Below, one piece after another: positions 44,437 through 55,888 of a stretch of DNA of 64,000 bases. The notes under the pieces are model-generated. The model saw only the letters and a program-made list of their open reading frames with translations. It had not been told where the DNA came from and did not search any database. Numbering within the stretch: the stretch's first letter is position 1; the number at the start of each line of letters is the position of its first letter. Where the stretch lies: the NCBI GenBank assembly GCA_963693305.1, contig OY855906.1, positions 28,480,937 to 28,544,936 on the forward strand, written 5' to 3'. The stretch is from Meandrina meandrites. Lineage: Eukaryota; Cnidaria; Anthozoa; Scleractinia; Meandrinidae. The translations under genes and the position numbers were made by a program.

Positions 44437-47400
44437 GTAGGATTCCAGTCTGAAGTATTTATCTTCGTGTGAATAGATTCAACGTTCCTAAGTCATCGTT
44501 CAATTTTATCGCTGTTCTTTTTTTCGACCATTTTCTCATTTTCTTGTTCTGTATTATAAACAGCGAGAAAATTTTGATGGCAGACGATGTTGGCCACTAC
44601 GTATACGGCTCTCAAAATGTTTTGCATCCTTTCAATTTTTTCCGGCAAACGCCTAGAAGAATAATCCTCTTGAAAAAAACTTAATTACACAAAAACAGTT
44701 TAAAGATCCTTATAATGAAAAACAAAAGTACGATTATATCAACACAAAACAGTTAGTCAGAGCACTTTCGCGGAAATGACTTGGGTTCCATTTCAACAGC
44801 GTGACATGAATAGCGTGACTTACTCAAAATACAATAACGTTACCGTGCTTCAAGATATGTACAGTAGAATCCCTAATAAGCGGGCACTCTCGGGGAATGA
44901 TTAAATCAGCCGTCACTGTCCGAGCTTGTTGGAAATAAATCGAAACATCGTATAATTTATTTCAATAATACTGGCCGCTGAATAGGGGTAAGAATTAAAC
45001 AATAGAAGAACGTTCTTCGGGACTGCAGAAAGGTGGCCGCGGTCGCTTAATAGAGGTGGCCGCTTGGACGTACAGGTGGTGGAGGAGTTGGGGAGAGGAG
45101 GAGGGGTTAATGCCACTCGCCATGCTCGAGGTCTTTTAACAATATTCAAAAGCAAAACAAACTTTATCTGTGATGTTAAAAAGTTCAGTGGCTGTTCATT
45201 TATTCTCGCAGAAAATTTGATGTGACAACTATAATTCTCCACGTATTTGACGGACCGCATTTTGACAGTCAGGTCAACCTACAAACTTCATCTTTCTTTA
45301 TACAGAGTTCTTCGGGTGTTTTTTTTTTTTTTTTTTCAGTCACCGTAAGCCGCATTGCATGGCGTTTTTAATAACGTCAGGTGACGTGCAGTGACCTCGT
45401 CGTGACAAACAGAGGAAAAAATTCTTAGTCTCCTTGTACATGCGAGGGTTAAAATTGTCTCAAGTAATGAAACATTTCCAGTCTCTTCATTCAAATGACC
45501 CTCTTAACTCCGATCAACAAAACCTTACCAATGAGTTACGAAAACAAGAAGACAACAAAATGCAATCTCATCCATTGGACTTCTTCATCACAGAAGCCGA
45601 AATACGTACAGCAGTGAAAAAATTAAAGAATAACAAATCACCCTATTCAGACAAAATACGAAACGAAATGATTAAAACTAGTTTGAATGAAATGATACTC
45701 GTTTATCAGAAACTTTTCAACAATATTCTTGATTCGGGATCAATGCCTCAAATGTGGTGTGGTGGGCTCATTACACCAATATTCAAGTCCGGTGGAAGAA
45801 ATGACCCCTCAAATTACTGAGGAATTTGCGTTTCTAGCTGTCTAGGAAAGTTATTTTGTTCGATTTTAAACCAAAGACTTCTAGAACATGTCAATTCGTT
45901 GAACATCCTTCACAAATCTCAAATCGGATTTTTACCGAATAACCATGAAAAGGTATACGCCTGTTTTGTCGATTTCAGGAAAGCTTTCGACTCAGTATGG
46001 CACGATGGGCTCCTTTATAAACTGCTGCAAAATAATGTTGGAGGAAATTTTTATAACCTAATCAAAAGCCTCTACTACAATTCTACCGGTTCTATAAGGA
46101 TTGGCAATAACCAAACGCGACCTTTTCAATATGCAAGAGGTGTACGCCAAGGCTGCATTCTGAGCCCACTTCTGTTTAACCTATACATTAACGACTTACC
46201 TTTCTCTTTCGACAATATTCTATCTGATCCATTTGTTTTACCCAATGGAACCAAATTAAACTCTCTTTTGTATGCAGATGACTTGATTATACTATCACGA
46301 TAAAAAACAGGGCTGCAAAATTGTCTCAACGCATTAGCCCAGTATTGTACATCGTGGATGTTACAGATCAATCCTAAGAAAACTAAAATAATGGTTTTTC
46401 AAAAACGCGCGAAAAAATATGAATGTAACTTTTATATTGACAAAGAAAAGATTGACACTGTTCAGAATTATACTTATCTAGGAACGCGAATTTCTTCATC
46501 TGGAAATTTCACACTGTCGCTGGATCACTTGAGAGAAAAGGCTCTTCATGCTCTCTTTGCTTTAAGACGGCACGTTGACTTTAGCAGTTTAAAACCCTCT
46601 CTTGCTTGCAAAATTTTTGACACGATGATTTCACCCATTTTGACTTATAATAGCGAAGCCTGGGGTGTCTTTGCTAAATCAGATTTCAAGTCTTGGGACA
46701 CTTCACCGATTGACAAAAGTCACTTACAATTTTGCAAACGTTACTTACAAGTTAATAACAAGGCATCTAATATTGCATGCCGGGCTGAAATGGGTCGATT
46801 CCCTTTAACCTTTGATATAAATAAACGAATTCTTAAGTACATAAGTTATCTTCAAAACAAAGATCAAAACTCCTTCGTCGTGCAATCACTGATAATGTCA
46901 ATAGATTTGAACGGTAATGGTAAAAATAGTTTCTATTCCAATCTTATAAATATGCTCAATTATTATGACATTTCCTTTAACTTTAATCATGACACTTTAG
47001 ATGACACTAAGATAACATACCTTGTAGATCAAATGAAAAAGAAATATATCGCCTATTGGAAACATTCCCTCTGTAATTCTCAAAAGCTAGAATTCTATAA
47101 TAATTTTAAAGACAGTTATACACCTTCGCCCTATTTAGATTTGACTAGAAGAAATCCTAATCGAAAAACACTTGTGAAACTTAGAATAAGTAATCACAAA
47201 CTCCTGATTGAAACAGGAAGATATAACAACATCCCCAGAAGTGACAGACTATGCACTATTTGTGGGCATAATGTTGAAGATGAAACCCATTTACTATTTC
47301 ACTGCCCAAGATATTCATCACTTAGAGAGAACTTTTTCAGTAAAATAGATCATGTAATTTCGAATCCCAAGCAGTTATCAATTTCAGCCTTGATTGTGCA

Positions 47401-50400
47401 ATTAATGAACTCCACTGACTATTATGTTAATATGCAATTAGTGCAATTTATATCGTCCTGTTTTGAAATGAGAGACAAATTGTTATCAATTTCTTGATCA
47501 CTGATTATTTGATTAGTTTTGTTTAATGACTTTTTATTGTAAAATTGTCATTGTTATTATTATTGTTATGCTTTTGCAATACTGTAATGTTTTATGGTCA
47601 TGCAAATAAAGCGCAAGTGTTGTTGTTGTTGATGATGGTCCTGCTACAGATTTGGTTGAGAAACAGAAGAGAGGCATCCTTTGGAGGCGCTGTAGGTAAT
47701 GCACCCACGAGCGTCACCAGAGCGCAATATAACATCTGGTGAAACTTGAATCACTGAACTACAATAGAGGTTATTTTAAATAGACACTTTAAATACTAGG
47801 AGGCTCGGTGGCCTAATGGTTAGTACGCGGGACTCCGGATCGAATGGTCCGGGTTCGAGCCCTGGCTGGGGTCATTGTGTTGTGTTCTTGGGCATGCAAG
47901 ACACTTTACTCTCATAGTCCCTCTCCACCTAGGCCCCATGCCAGTTGTTCAAAGGGTGAATAACACTATCAACTGGATAAATCACTATCCGGTTTATCGA
48001 CCCGGAAATCGGGATAAGCTCCGGCCTGATGGGCTACGAGGCTCGTATACAGACTTTACCTACCTTTACTTTAAACACTGCAATGCACCTTTTTCACAGG
48101 CTAACGCTCCGTTTTTTGAACGGCGTGAAAAACTTCCGTTTCTGAGAATGGAAAGATACTCAGTGATTCACCTTTCATTACGTCTTAGTTCCCAACACGC
48201 AGAACACAGACAACGAAGCAAAACTCCAAAGATTCAGAAGAGTTATTTCAAGTCCTACTGCTTCTAATGACTCAGCCTACATAACAGAAGTACTGGAAAA
48301 TGTCAGATTTACCTCAAGTTTAAAGATTTGCCAAAAACGAGGAAAACTCGACGTTTGTCCTCGTGGACGGCCGGGACCTCCCGGGAGAGCTGGAACAAAG
48401 GGCGACAAAGGTGACGTTGGGAGGAGGGGTAGGAAAGGTTCGCAAGGAGTTATGGGGCCGCCTGGTAAAAGTGGAAAGCAAGGAATTATGGGACCACCTG
48501 GAATACGAGGAGAAAAAGGAATTAAAGGGGACATCGGGCCACCGGGTGTCCCAGGGATTAAAGGTGAACCAGGAGAATCCATTTCTACGCCAATCGTAGG
48601 GATTTCTCCTTCGCAACTGACTGTCAACGAGAGCAGCACTGCTGCTCTCTTTTGCTCTGTTTCTGGGAATCCAGCGGCTCAAATATTTTGGACCAGGGTG
48701 GATGGATCGTTACCTAGCAACAGAACCAAAGTGACGTCAGATGGCCTGATGCAGATTAAAGATGTTCAACTAGAGGATTCTGGGAAATACAAATGCGTGG
48801 CCCAAAATATTCTGGGGAAGGATGAAAAAACTGCCAGTCTCATTGTACAAAGTATGTTGCATAATTAATCACTTTTAAGTTACCTAATCGTTGGTCGTCA
48901 ATGTTCACATTCTTGGAAAAAAAATCACGCAACGGGGAAATAATTTTGCAGCATAATGTTTCAGATTTTTTTTACTTACAGGTAAACCCAAGGTTTCTCT
49001 CTCGCTTGGCCCATCCTACGTTGAAAAGGACAGGAATATTACCCTACCACCAAGTCACGTGACTAGTTTTCCTCCATCGGTAATCACGTGGTCTAAATTA
49101 ATCGGCAAACTTCCGTCCAGAGCTGTTTTACAAGATGGAAAGCTGTCGATAACGAATGCTAAAAAGAAAGATTCTGGTTTATACAGATGCAAAGCGTCAA
49201 ATGTCTTAGGGCAAGACTCAGCTCTTACTCAACTCGTTGTTTTGGAGCTGCCCCATTTTACAGTCAGTCCGCCTGCAAAACTGAAAGCGTTTACAAGCCA
49301 CAATATTACAGTTCCCTGTCAGGCTTCTGGGGACCCACAGCCAAAAGTCACATGGATGAAAGAAAATGGCGAACTACCTTTTGGAAGATCAAAAGTTAGT
49401 GTGGACGGAACACTTCAAATCTGGAACCTTAAAGAGGAGGACTCGGGGAAATATACTTGTATGGCATCGTCGAATAAGATCTTTGCCAAGGCGACTTCTA
49501 CAATGGATCTCACTGCAGCCGGTAAGAAATGCCATAATCTCACTTTTCATAAGCTTGTTTTTACCAGTCACTACGTCCGGTACTTAGTGTTGTTTTCTAG
49601 CCAGCGTAGCTTGGCGTTCTAGTCAGTCAGGGAGAGCGAGAAAACGAACACGCGAGCAAAACGACGGCGAGCCCCCGCCGTCGCTTTGCTCGCGCGCTCG
49701 TTTTCTCGCTCTCCGTGACTGACTAGAGCACCAAGCCACGCTGGCTAGTTGCTTTCTTGAGCCAGACACCTTTGCTCGCAAAATACCTCTCTCCACCCAG
49801 GTGTTTAAATGGGTACCGGCGCGGAGGGGGGTGGGGGTAAACCTGCGATGAACTAGCATCCTATCCGGGAGGAAAAAATGCTTCTAGTCGCTTCATGCGT
49901 GGAAACAAGATGTGAGCGCCAGCCTAGCGGATTACTCGCCTTGAACGAAGACCGTGAGACTCCCAGATAGAAATATAGATATATGCGACAGACAGATAGG
50001 ACTCTTTTTGCCCCCCCCCCCCCCCCCCCCTCCATAAGTGGGAAACGTGTGAATAAATTGACGACAGTTTGTGTTCAAATTCGATTCAAATAAAAAGAAA
50101 ACAAATAATTTATAAATAGTTCGAAAAATTGACTTTCCTTTCACAACTTGGCATGACACACAATTATGCGCATATTATTGAACTAAGTGTCTTCTTTCCA
50201 TTACTCATTAATTGTTGTTCATGGGCGGATCTAGGGGGAGGGTGCAGGGGGTACGCCCCACCCCCACCCCCCACTCCTGAGATAATCAGGTGACTTTCTA
50301 ATACAAATAGTATTCTGCAAAAAAAAAAAAAAAAAAAAGAAAGAAAGAAAAAAAAATTGCACCCCCTCCTAAGAAAAATCCTAGATGTGCACCCCCTCAT

Positions 50401-53400
50401 GAAAAATCCTGGGTGTGCATCCCCTCCTGAGAAAAATCCTGGATCCATCCCTGTTGTTCCCGACAAATCCCTTGGCATAGCTATTTTCTGGTTGCTTTAT
50501 AGCTTTCCGTGATTGCTCGGACGCGCCTTCGACAACTGGAGTATACAAGATACGTCCGTATCAGGGATCTGAGCTTTTTCCTGTGTACTGCGATCAGAAA
50601 AGTGACGGAGGAGGTAATTCGCTTTGTCAGTATATCACCATGATCACACACGCTCACAGTATTCAATGCTCCTGTTGACCATGCTTTAAGCCATAATGAA
50701 GTCACTCGAGTTTCACTTCGATGTATAAAATACAAACGGTACATACGTGAAAAACATGAACACGTTGAGAAATTACGCACTATGTAAACACCTTAATCGA
50801 TGGTTTAACATATACATGATATAATACGCGCGGATTCTTTACGAGTTGCATAGTATTTCGTTTCCGAACCCCGTAGGGGCGAGGAATAATACGAGCAATG
50901 AGCAAAATGTCCGCAAAATGTCCACCATTATTAGTCAACGTTTGGGTCGTTTAGTCCGTCCACTTTGTTGCCCCGCTTTCCGTCCGTATTTTTGCCGTCT
51001 ACAGTCTAATAATTAACAATTATTCCACGAGCGCGAGTTGGATATGAGATGGTATGTAGCCAACTGGGCGCGTAGCGCCTCGTTGGTTATAACGATCTCC
51101 TATCCAACAAGCGCGAGTGGAATAATTGTTAATTATTAATATTTTAGCATAAATTGCGAAAGCTGAATTTGTAACGCAACTTTTTCGTCGGTTCGAACGC
51201 CTTCTTTAAGGATAACGTTGGACGTGTTCCAGTTAATCAACGTTAATAAAACTTTGGAATTAAATTTTTTGCATTATCAAGCATGTGTTGTGAAAGTTAT
51301 AAAAAAATCGTTGGAGCGGTTTTGGAGATTTTCGAAAAAGCGCTAAAAGTAGAAAATTTACCAAAAATTACATTCGTAGTGACCATATGAAAAAATCCAA
51401 TTCTCGGGATCGCGATAACAAAAATCAACTAAACTTTCACGGCGACGAAAGATAAGTTAAATACACATTTTGGTGTTATTTCGAAATAATTTAATCAAAG
51501 CAGTGTCTTCAAATCGGTCCGTTTATCATTATAATGCAAAAAGCATGTTTTGAAATATAACTTCGATTTATTCGAAATCAAACATACAGATTTTTTTTTA
51601 TTCTTGTGTATTTGATATGCAGTACACCACAGTTTCAGATACTGGTGTTAGTTTTTCTACGTCAAATCTTATTCGCGTAGAATTCAAGTTTAACTGATAT
51701 CTAGTTTTTCTGTTTATCGTTACCATGGAAATATCGATTTTCCTAAAAAATATATCATATCAAACTTCAATCCAATTCCAATATCTGGTGTAAATTTCAC
51801 ATCGATTCAAGTCCGAGAAGTTTGCTAAACGGCCAAATGAAAATGTTTGGTATGGTCCTCAAAAAACTGTAGAGAGACACCTTAAAAACGCCCAAAAGAA
51901 TTGTAATATTTGAGCTCCCTTGCTGTTTTCGTTGACGCGCAGCGGCTGCCATATTTGTGGTCAGTGGTATATGAGCTCATCTACATGTACCATTGCCTGG
52001 TATATGAACACCAATCAAAACGCCGGAATTGCAATATACCATTGCTAGTTTTTTTTATTAAAATAACGTGTGATATTTTGTGCGTTCTTTTGACCTTATA
52101 TGGCAAAATGACACAATTCGTGGTGGAATAATAATGGGAGATCGATGTTATTGGCACCATATATTCTGAACACCTTCCTAATAGTTTTGCCAAGACTTGT
52201 GAAGAGTTGCATCTTGACAGAAGTATTGACTTATGATACTTCCGTTCTTTTTCAACAATTATTTTCTACTCACTTTGTCAATATATTACACACAGTATAT
52301 CATATACTGAAAAAGCGTACTCAGAAGTTTTTTTGAGTTCTTTGCCCACATGTATCATTTCATTATCATTTATTTTCTTCTTTGCATGGCTATTGCCAAG
52401 ACCAAATAAGAGGACAGAGAACCCCCTCATTTTCTCTTGCTATTGCTTATTTACATCTACTTTTTGTGACATTCAAGGCTGGACAATGGTTTTTAAATTC
52501 GTTGGAGGAATTACAGCATCATCTACCAGTTATCAGTTGTGGATCTCTTCTAACACACTCGCTGAGAAAGTGGAGGCTGCTTTAGATATCACTTCAACGT
52601 ACAGGGGTCACTACAAAAATCGTATTGTACAAAAATGGCAAACGTTTAATCCTGTAGAAGTAAGTATAGACTTGATTAAAAACATGAAACAAACAGCGGT
52701 AATAAACATTGTGAAAAATCGCATTTTACTAACTTGACGTTTCGTATGCCATGCAACATACATTTTCAAAAGTATGACCGTTACAAAATTTTAACTACTA
52801 TTATATATTGTTACCTCCATTGTAAAATTAAAGAGACCTTATTCATTCAAGAGCTACAACCCTCATTAAATGCCAACGTTGGCAGTGAGAAGTTGTTGCT
52901 CTATTAACCTAAGCGATAATATTAAGTTACTGCTGTAGATCAATTGTCTCAGTCTACGTTCCAGACCCTTTTCATAACAGTATATAATAGTCGTTAAAAT
53001 TTTGTAACGGTCATACTTTTGAAAATGTATGTTGCATAGCATACGAAACGTCAAGTTGGTAAAATGCAGTTTTTCACAATGTTTATTACCGCTGTTTGTT
53101 TCATGTTTTTAATCAAGTTAGCCTAAAACCAAGAGTCTATATGATAAAGTATAGACTTGGATATTGATAGCGTCACAAATAGCCCGCCATAAATTGTGGG
53201 AGGCGCGGTGGCCTCATGGTTCAGGCGTTGCACTCCGGATAGCGAGAGCTGTTCGGGTGCGGACCCCGACCGGGGACACTGTGATGTGTTCTTGGATAAG
53301 ATATATACTGCTCTAGCAGTGCCTTTCTCCACCCCGCTGTGTAAATGGATACCAGCAAATTTAGCATCCATCTAAGGGGGAAAGTAGAGTCGCTTTTTGC

Positions 53401-54630
53401 TACGAAATCCCGCGGAAACGTCACCGGCAATGCGGGATACTTTGGCCCCATATGCAGACTTACGTTTTGGCGTGGACAATTTCCTCTAACTTAACTTGTA
53501 CTTCAGTTGAAGTAGTCATTAGTTATATTCGAACAAGGGGAAATATTTGACCGGAACATAGCTCATGCACTACAGGAAAAAAAAAACTCAAAAGCAGCGA
53601 GATAATAAAAGTTGCAACTTTGCACGTGCAATCGAACGCAAATGCGTAAATGTTCACACCCACGTTCATAGCATGCAGAAAGAAAAGCACATAAGGATAA
53701 AAAGCCGTGGAATCGATCGATATTACGTTGACAGGCCAGATATTTTCCACCCTGCCGCCATTCTATCGCTTCTAGCTTGTGTAAACTGATGCACGGAAGT
53801 GAAGTTTACTGCCGAATGTTTTTTTTTTTTGCTTATTTTTTTTTTATTATTGTAGGCCAGAGTAGTGCTTTACACGGGCGGAAAGGAAGTCGCTTCTCTG
53901 AAGTTTAATGTTATAGGGGCAGACAACCTAAACTGGTTTTCACAGAGAAATCTTGTTCAATCATCATGGAGTGATCTAAAAAGCGCGAAAAACCTGCTGA
54001 AGTTCGCCATCCCTGGAGCTTGCTGCTCGCGCACCTTTGAGATCACTGCAACCTATAGAGGCTGCCCCGCGGACACTGGCTGGTTCGTGATCACGGGATC
54101 TACTTGCCGTTGGGAAACTAATCACCCTGTGTCGTCCATTTTGTACAGCAAGCAGAAAAACGTTATAACCTGGCAGCAACACCATGGTATGGAAAAACCT
54201 TGAAGTAGTTATTTATCATCAAATGGGAGTGGGAGATTTTTTCGTAATATAATTCACTGACTAAAGCATCGTTAATTTCCAAGGCGTGGCCAAACGGAGA
54301 CTCAAGCAGACGCAAGTTGAAAACTTCCGGTTTACTTGCGTCTCCGTTCGGCCACGACTTGCGTGCACTTGAGTTGACTTGCGATGACTTACGTTCACTT
54401 TGGTCGAGATCAAATATTTTTTTTGCACGCAAGTCAACACAAGTTTTTCACCGTTTAGCCACAACGCAAGCCAAAGCGAGGTGTTACGTAGCTTTCCTGC
54501 TTGACTGATTCAGTAAGTAGTGTAGTTAATTTAAACAAATCTCTCTCTTGTATTCATTGTACTCTCTATTATTCATTTATTTGCAACCGATGTTGGAGTT
54601 GCCGATGTGATGATAGTGTACATCCGATGA
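44262..54630 (+). CDS. Type II membrane collagen / triple-Ig protein, gene C
   Basis: Six exons: 44262-44436, 48189-48851, 48982-49521, 52478-52659, 53856-54186 and 54599-54630 (TGA at 54628). Phases agree; total 1923 nt, 640 aa. Order: short cytosolic N-terminus, membrane segment about residues 12-31, a stalk, 24 Gly-X-Y triplets, three Ig-like domains, and a C-terminal domain starting GWTMVFKF and ending [11 protein letters not shown] know that C-terminal domain from anthozoan predictions following collagen and Ig parts, but have no name for it. The collagen stretch implies trimers (family knowledge); a cell-surface adhesion or matrix receptor is likely (inference). Gliomedin/colmedin proteins have a similar membrane-collagen layout but end in olfactomedin, which is not seen. 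AATAAA occurs at 54782. Confidence 0.85.
44859..45078. mobile_element. MITE related to 21964-22425
   Basis: Starts TACAGTAGAATCCCTAATAA and shares TGTCCGAGCTTGTTG, TACTGGCCG and CTTAATAGAGGTGGCCGCTT with the copy in the gypsy remnant. It lies in gene C intron 1. Confidence 0.55.
45434..47635 (+). mobile_element. Jockey/CR1-group LINE with full RT region, inactivated
   Basis: Frames give [33 protein letters not shown], a stop at 45818-45820, [61 protein letters not shown], a stop at 46301-46303, [27 protein letters not shown] and [18 protein letters not shown]. The last is the C-terminal Cys/His motif of these elements. About 20 residues normally between GFLPNN and the VYACF strand appear deleted. 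The tail ends in GTTGTTGTTGTTGATGATG-like repeats near 47615-47635. Exact clade is inference. Confidence 0.85.
47798..48064 (+). mobile_element. tRNA-derived SINE, second copy
   Basis: GGTGGCCTAATGGTTAGTAC and GGTTCGAGCCCTGG are the promoter boxes; GTGTTCTTGGGC and CTCGTATACAGACTTTACC match the copy at 39904. The middle differs (about 47940-48010). Flanks ACTTTAAATAC and ACTTTAAACAC (47786 and 48068) are a target duplication with one mismatch. It lies 125 bases before gene C exon 2. Confidence 0.85.
48189..48851 (+). CDS. Gene C exon 2: stalk, collagen repeats, Ig 1
   Basis: Acceptor GTCTTAG, 663 nt, phase 1-1, donor GTATGT. After a stalk and a CPRG turn, 24 uninterrupted Gly-X-Y triplets run 48365-48580 (for example [16 protein letters not shown]). 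An Ig domain follows with [17 protein letters not shown] and [11 protein letters not shown]. The collagen and first Ig share one exon. Confidence 0.85.
48982..49521 (+). CDS. Gene C exon 3: Ig 2 and Ig 3
   Basis: Acceptor TTACAG, 540 nt, phase 1-1. Ig 2: [20 protein letters not shown] then [11 protein letters not shown]; its first conserved Cys is Ser (AGT 49053-49055). Ig 3: [18 protein letters not shown] and [11 protein letters not shown], complete. Confidence 0.85.
49597..49748. mobile_element. 152-bp foldback element in gene C intron 3
   Basis: Arms of about 65 bp share CTAGCCAGCGT, TAGTCAGTCA, GGAGAGCGAGAAAACGA and CGACGGCG in opposite orientation around CCCCCG. Flanks TTGTTTT and TTGCTTT resemble a target duplication. 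Confidence 0.75.
49788..49940 (+). mobile_element. 5'-truncated SINE
   Basis: Matches the body of the 39904 SINE from CTCTCCACCCAG through GGGTACCGGCG, GGGGGTAA and CTAGTCGCTTCA. The tRNA-like head is missing. Confidence 0.7.
50223..50451. mobile_element. Small TIR element with GGGCGGATC ends
   Basis: Starts GGGCGGATCTAGGGGGAG and ends CCTGGATCCATCCC. The right part repeats GAAAAATCCTGG(G/A)TG and an A-rich tract follows 50320. No coding capacity. Confidence 0.5.
51007..51137. repeat. 131-bp inverted repeat
   Basis: Arms of about 43 bp (AATAATTAACAATTATTCCA and GCGCGAGTTGGATA parts) are near complements. The centre CCAACTGGGCGCGTAGCGCC contains a smaller palindrome. Probably a foldback MITE. 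Confidence 0.7.
51268..51526 (+). repeat. Dispersed repeat, copy 2
   Basis: Same block as 29198-29456, with few substitutions (for example GAAAGTTATAAAAAAATCG). It extends into AT-rich sequence that ends near 51885 with the inverted GTAGAGAGACACCTTAA tag. Confidence 0.8.
52478..52659 (+). CDS. Gene C exon 4: start of C-terminal domain
   Basis: Acceptor TTCAAG, phase 1 in, 0 out, donor [42 protein letters not shown] and [20 protein letters not shown]. The [18 protein letters not shown] core is the part I associate with anthozoan proteins. Confidence 0.8.
52671..53118. repeat. Inverted repeat with about 143-bp arms beside a splice donor
   Basis: Arms 52671-52813 and about 52972-53118 are near-perfect complements (shared ACTTGACGTTTCGTATG, ATACATTTTCAAAAGTATGA, CCGTTACAAAATTTTAAC). 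The loop is about 160 bases. The left arm starts 12 bases after the exon 4 donor. Confidence 0.85.
53198..53465 (+). mobile_element. tRNA-derived SINE, third full-length-like copy
   Basis: GGGAGGCGCGGTGGCC start, GTGATGTGTTCTTGG and CATATGCAGACTTACG end. The B box is mutated (GTTCGGGTGCGGACC). In gene C intron 4. Confidence 0.75.
53856..54186 (+). CDS. Gene C exon 5: C-terminal domain core
   Basis: Acceptor TTGTAG, phase 0 in, 1 out, donor [66 protein letters not shown] and [20 protein letters not shown]. The CP-x-D-x-GW and C-x-WE cysteines suggest an internal disulfide. Confidence 0.85.
54599..54630 (+). CDS. Gene C last exon
   Basis: Acceptor TTGGAG; phase 1 entry gives [10 protein letters not shown] and TGA at 54628-54630. 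The V-A-D-V-x-x-V-(F/Y)-(I/V)-R end is what I expect for this domain, which supports so small an exon. Confidence 0.75.
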
Positions 54631-54781
54631 ACGCAATTGCTGACTACCGTAGACTGTTCACAGCCCTCTATATATTTTTTCGTGTTTTTCGTTGATCCTT
54701 GAACGCGGGGGAAAGAGCGGTGAGTGAACTGGACGCCAGCAAATATTGCTGGTGAGGGGTGGGGAGGGGGAGGCGTTGAAA

Positions 54782-54787
54782 AATAAA
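54782..54787 (+). terminator. Polyadenylation signal of gene C
   Basis: AATAAA 152 bases after the stop codon and before the G tract at 54884-54902. Consistent position; cleavage site not determinable. Confidence 0.5.
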
Positions 54788-55296
54788 GAGGCTGTGAACA
54801 GTCTACTGATACCTACATGATGCATGCCATATGAACATACTGTGCGGAGTATGGGAAACTCGCGCTAGAAGTGGACAACGGGGCGGGGGGGGGGGGGGGG
54901 GGGAGGGGGGATGGAGTGGTCTAAACCTTGCGCTTCCCGTACCTTTTACTCCCTAGCAGTTCCTGCCCGTTTTGATTTTTTAGTGCTTTTCGGCCTTTGT
55001 CCCGTTTCTATTGCAAAATATTACGAAATGCTGCGAAATTTTGGAATTCCACTTCCCGCCTTCTCTCCTGCCGTACCCCTCCCGCCCGCTCCCTATTGAC
55101 CCGGGTTCCTGCCCTCCTGCCCCCAACCCCCTCCCCCTATTGCTCCGGCCTCCTGCGCTACTGCCCCCACCCCCTCCCCCCTATTGCCCCTTCCCCCTGC
55201 CCTCCTGCCCCTCCCCGAAAACAGTCTTACCTGCAAAAGCCTTTTAAGCGAAAAATAAGATAAGCCTAGGTGGTAATATTTGAATTTCACCTTTCT
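54788..55296. repeat. G-tract and C-rich tandem stretch
   Basis: A run of about 19 G near 54884-54902, then 55077-55217 made of CCCTCCTGCCCC / CCCCCTCCCCCTATTG units. No gene seen; open frames here are composition artefacts. Confidence 0.6.
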
Positions 55297-55804
55297 TATC
55301 AAGATAACGCAAAACATTGTACTGAGCTTTCGTCGCTGTTACTCAATGTCGCCTTTTTTTTAGTATCACAGGCAGCTCACCTGGCTCACTGTGAATCAAG
55401 TCTCGAGGCAACGTGTTGGATCACGTACATTGATGCTACTAAAGGCGCGAAATGGTTAATAAAGGCGTTATAGTAATTACAATAGATACCATTAGACACT
55501 AATACCATTGTTTTCTATTGTTTAGTTTCTTTTGCCGTATTTTATTGTAATTTTTATCGTTTTCATGGTAATTTTTATAGTGATCATTTTGTAATTTTAC
55601 CTGATCGTAATGGAATTTGGTTCAGAAAGTCTCACTGGGGAGTGTTAATAAAATTTTTATTTGTATTGCGTTGTGTTGTTTTCATTATTACGCACTATTT
55701 GTGAGATATTGTTTCACGAACTACATGACAGTCATTCCGCTTACGTTTCGAAACATTTACTCAGTATTTTTTTATCATTATTGTCACCACCTCCTCGGTG
55801 GCTC

Positions 55805-55876
55805 GCCGTGATCGTCTAGTGGTTAGGACACTGCGTTGTGGCCGCAGTAACCCAGGTTCGAATCCTGGTCTCGGCA
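55805..55876 (+). tRNA. tRNA-His-GTG: tRNA-His (GUG), copy 1
   Basis: 72 bases fold as a cloverleaf: acceptor GCCGTGA/TCTCGGC, D stem GTCT/GGAC, anticodon stem CTGCG/CGCAG with loop TTGTGGC (anticodon GTG), T stem CCAGG/CCTGG with TTCGAAT, discriminator A. The acceptor has a U5-U68 mismatch (animal tRNA-His normally has A68). A T run at 55882-55888 is a Pol III terminator. The A and B boxes are intact. Confidence 0.95.
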
Positions 55877-55881
55877 TTAAA

Positions 55882-55888
55882 TTTTTTT
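55882..55888 (+). terminator. Pol III terminator of tRNA-His copy 1
   Basis: A run of seven T six bases after the mature 3' end. Confidence 0.8.

Noticed and set aside
46358..47497. Host gene of 379 codons
   Set aside because: It is the continuation of LINE reverse transcriptase ([19 protein letters not shown]-terminal CxxC...H...C) after an in-frame stop.
55270..55473. Small gene upstream of tRNA-His (CESSLEATCWITYIDATKG)
   Set aside because: The duplicated copy at 58560-58710 does not preserve this frame, so no coding constraint is visible.
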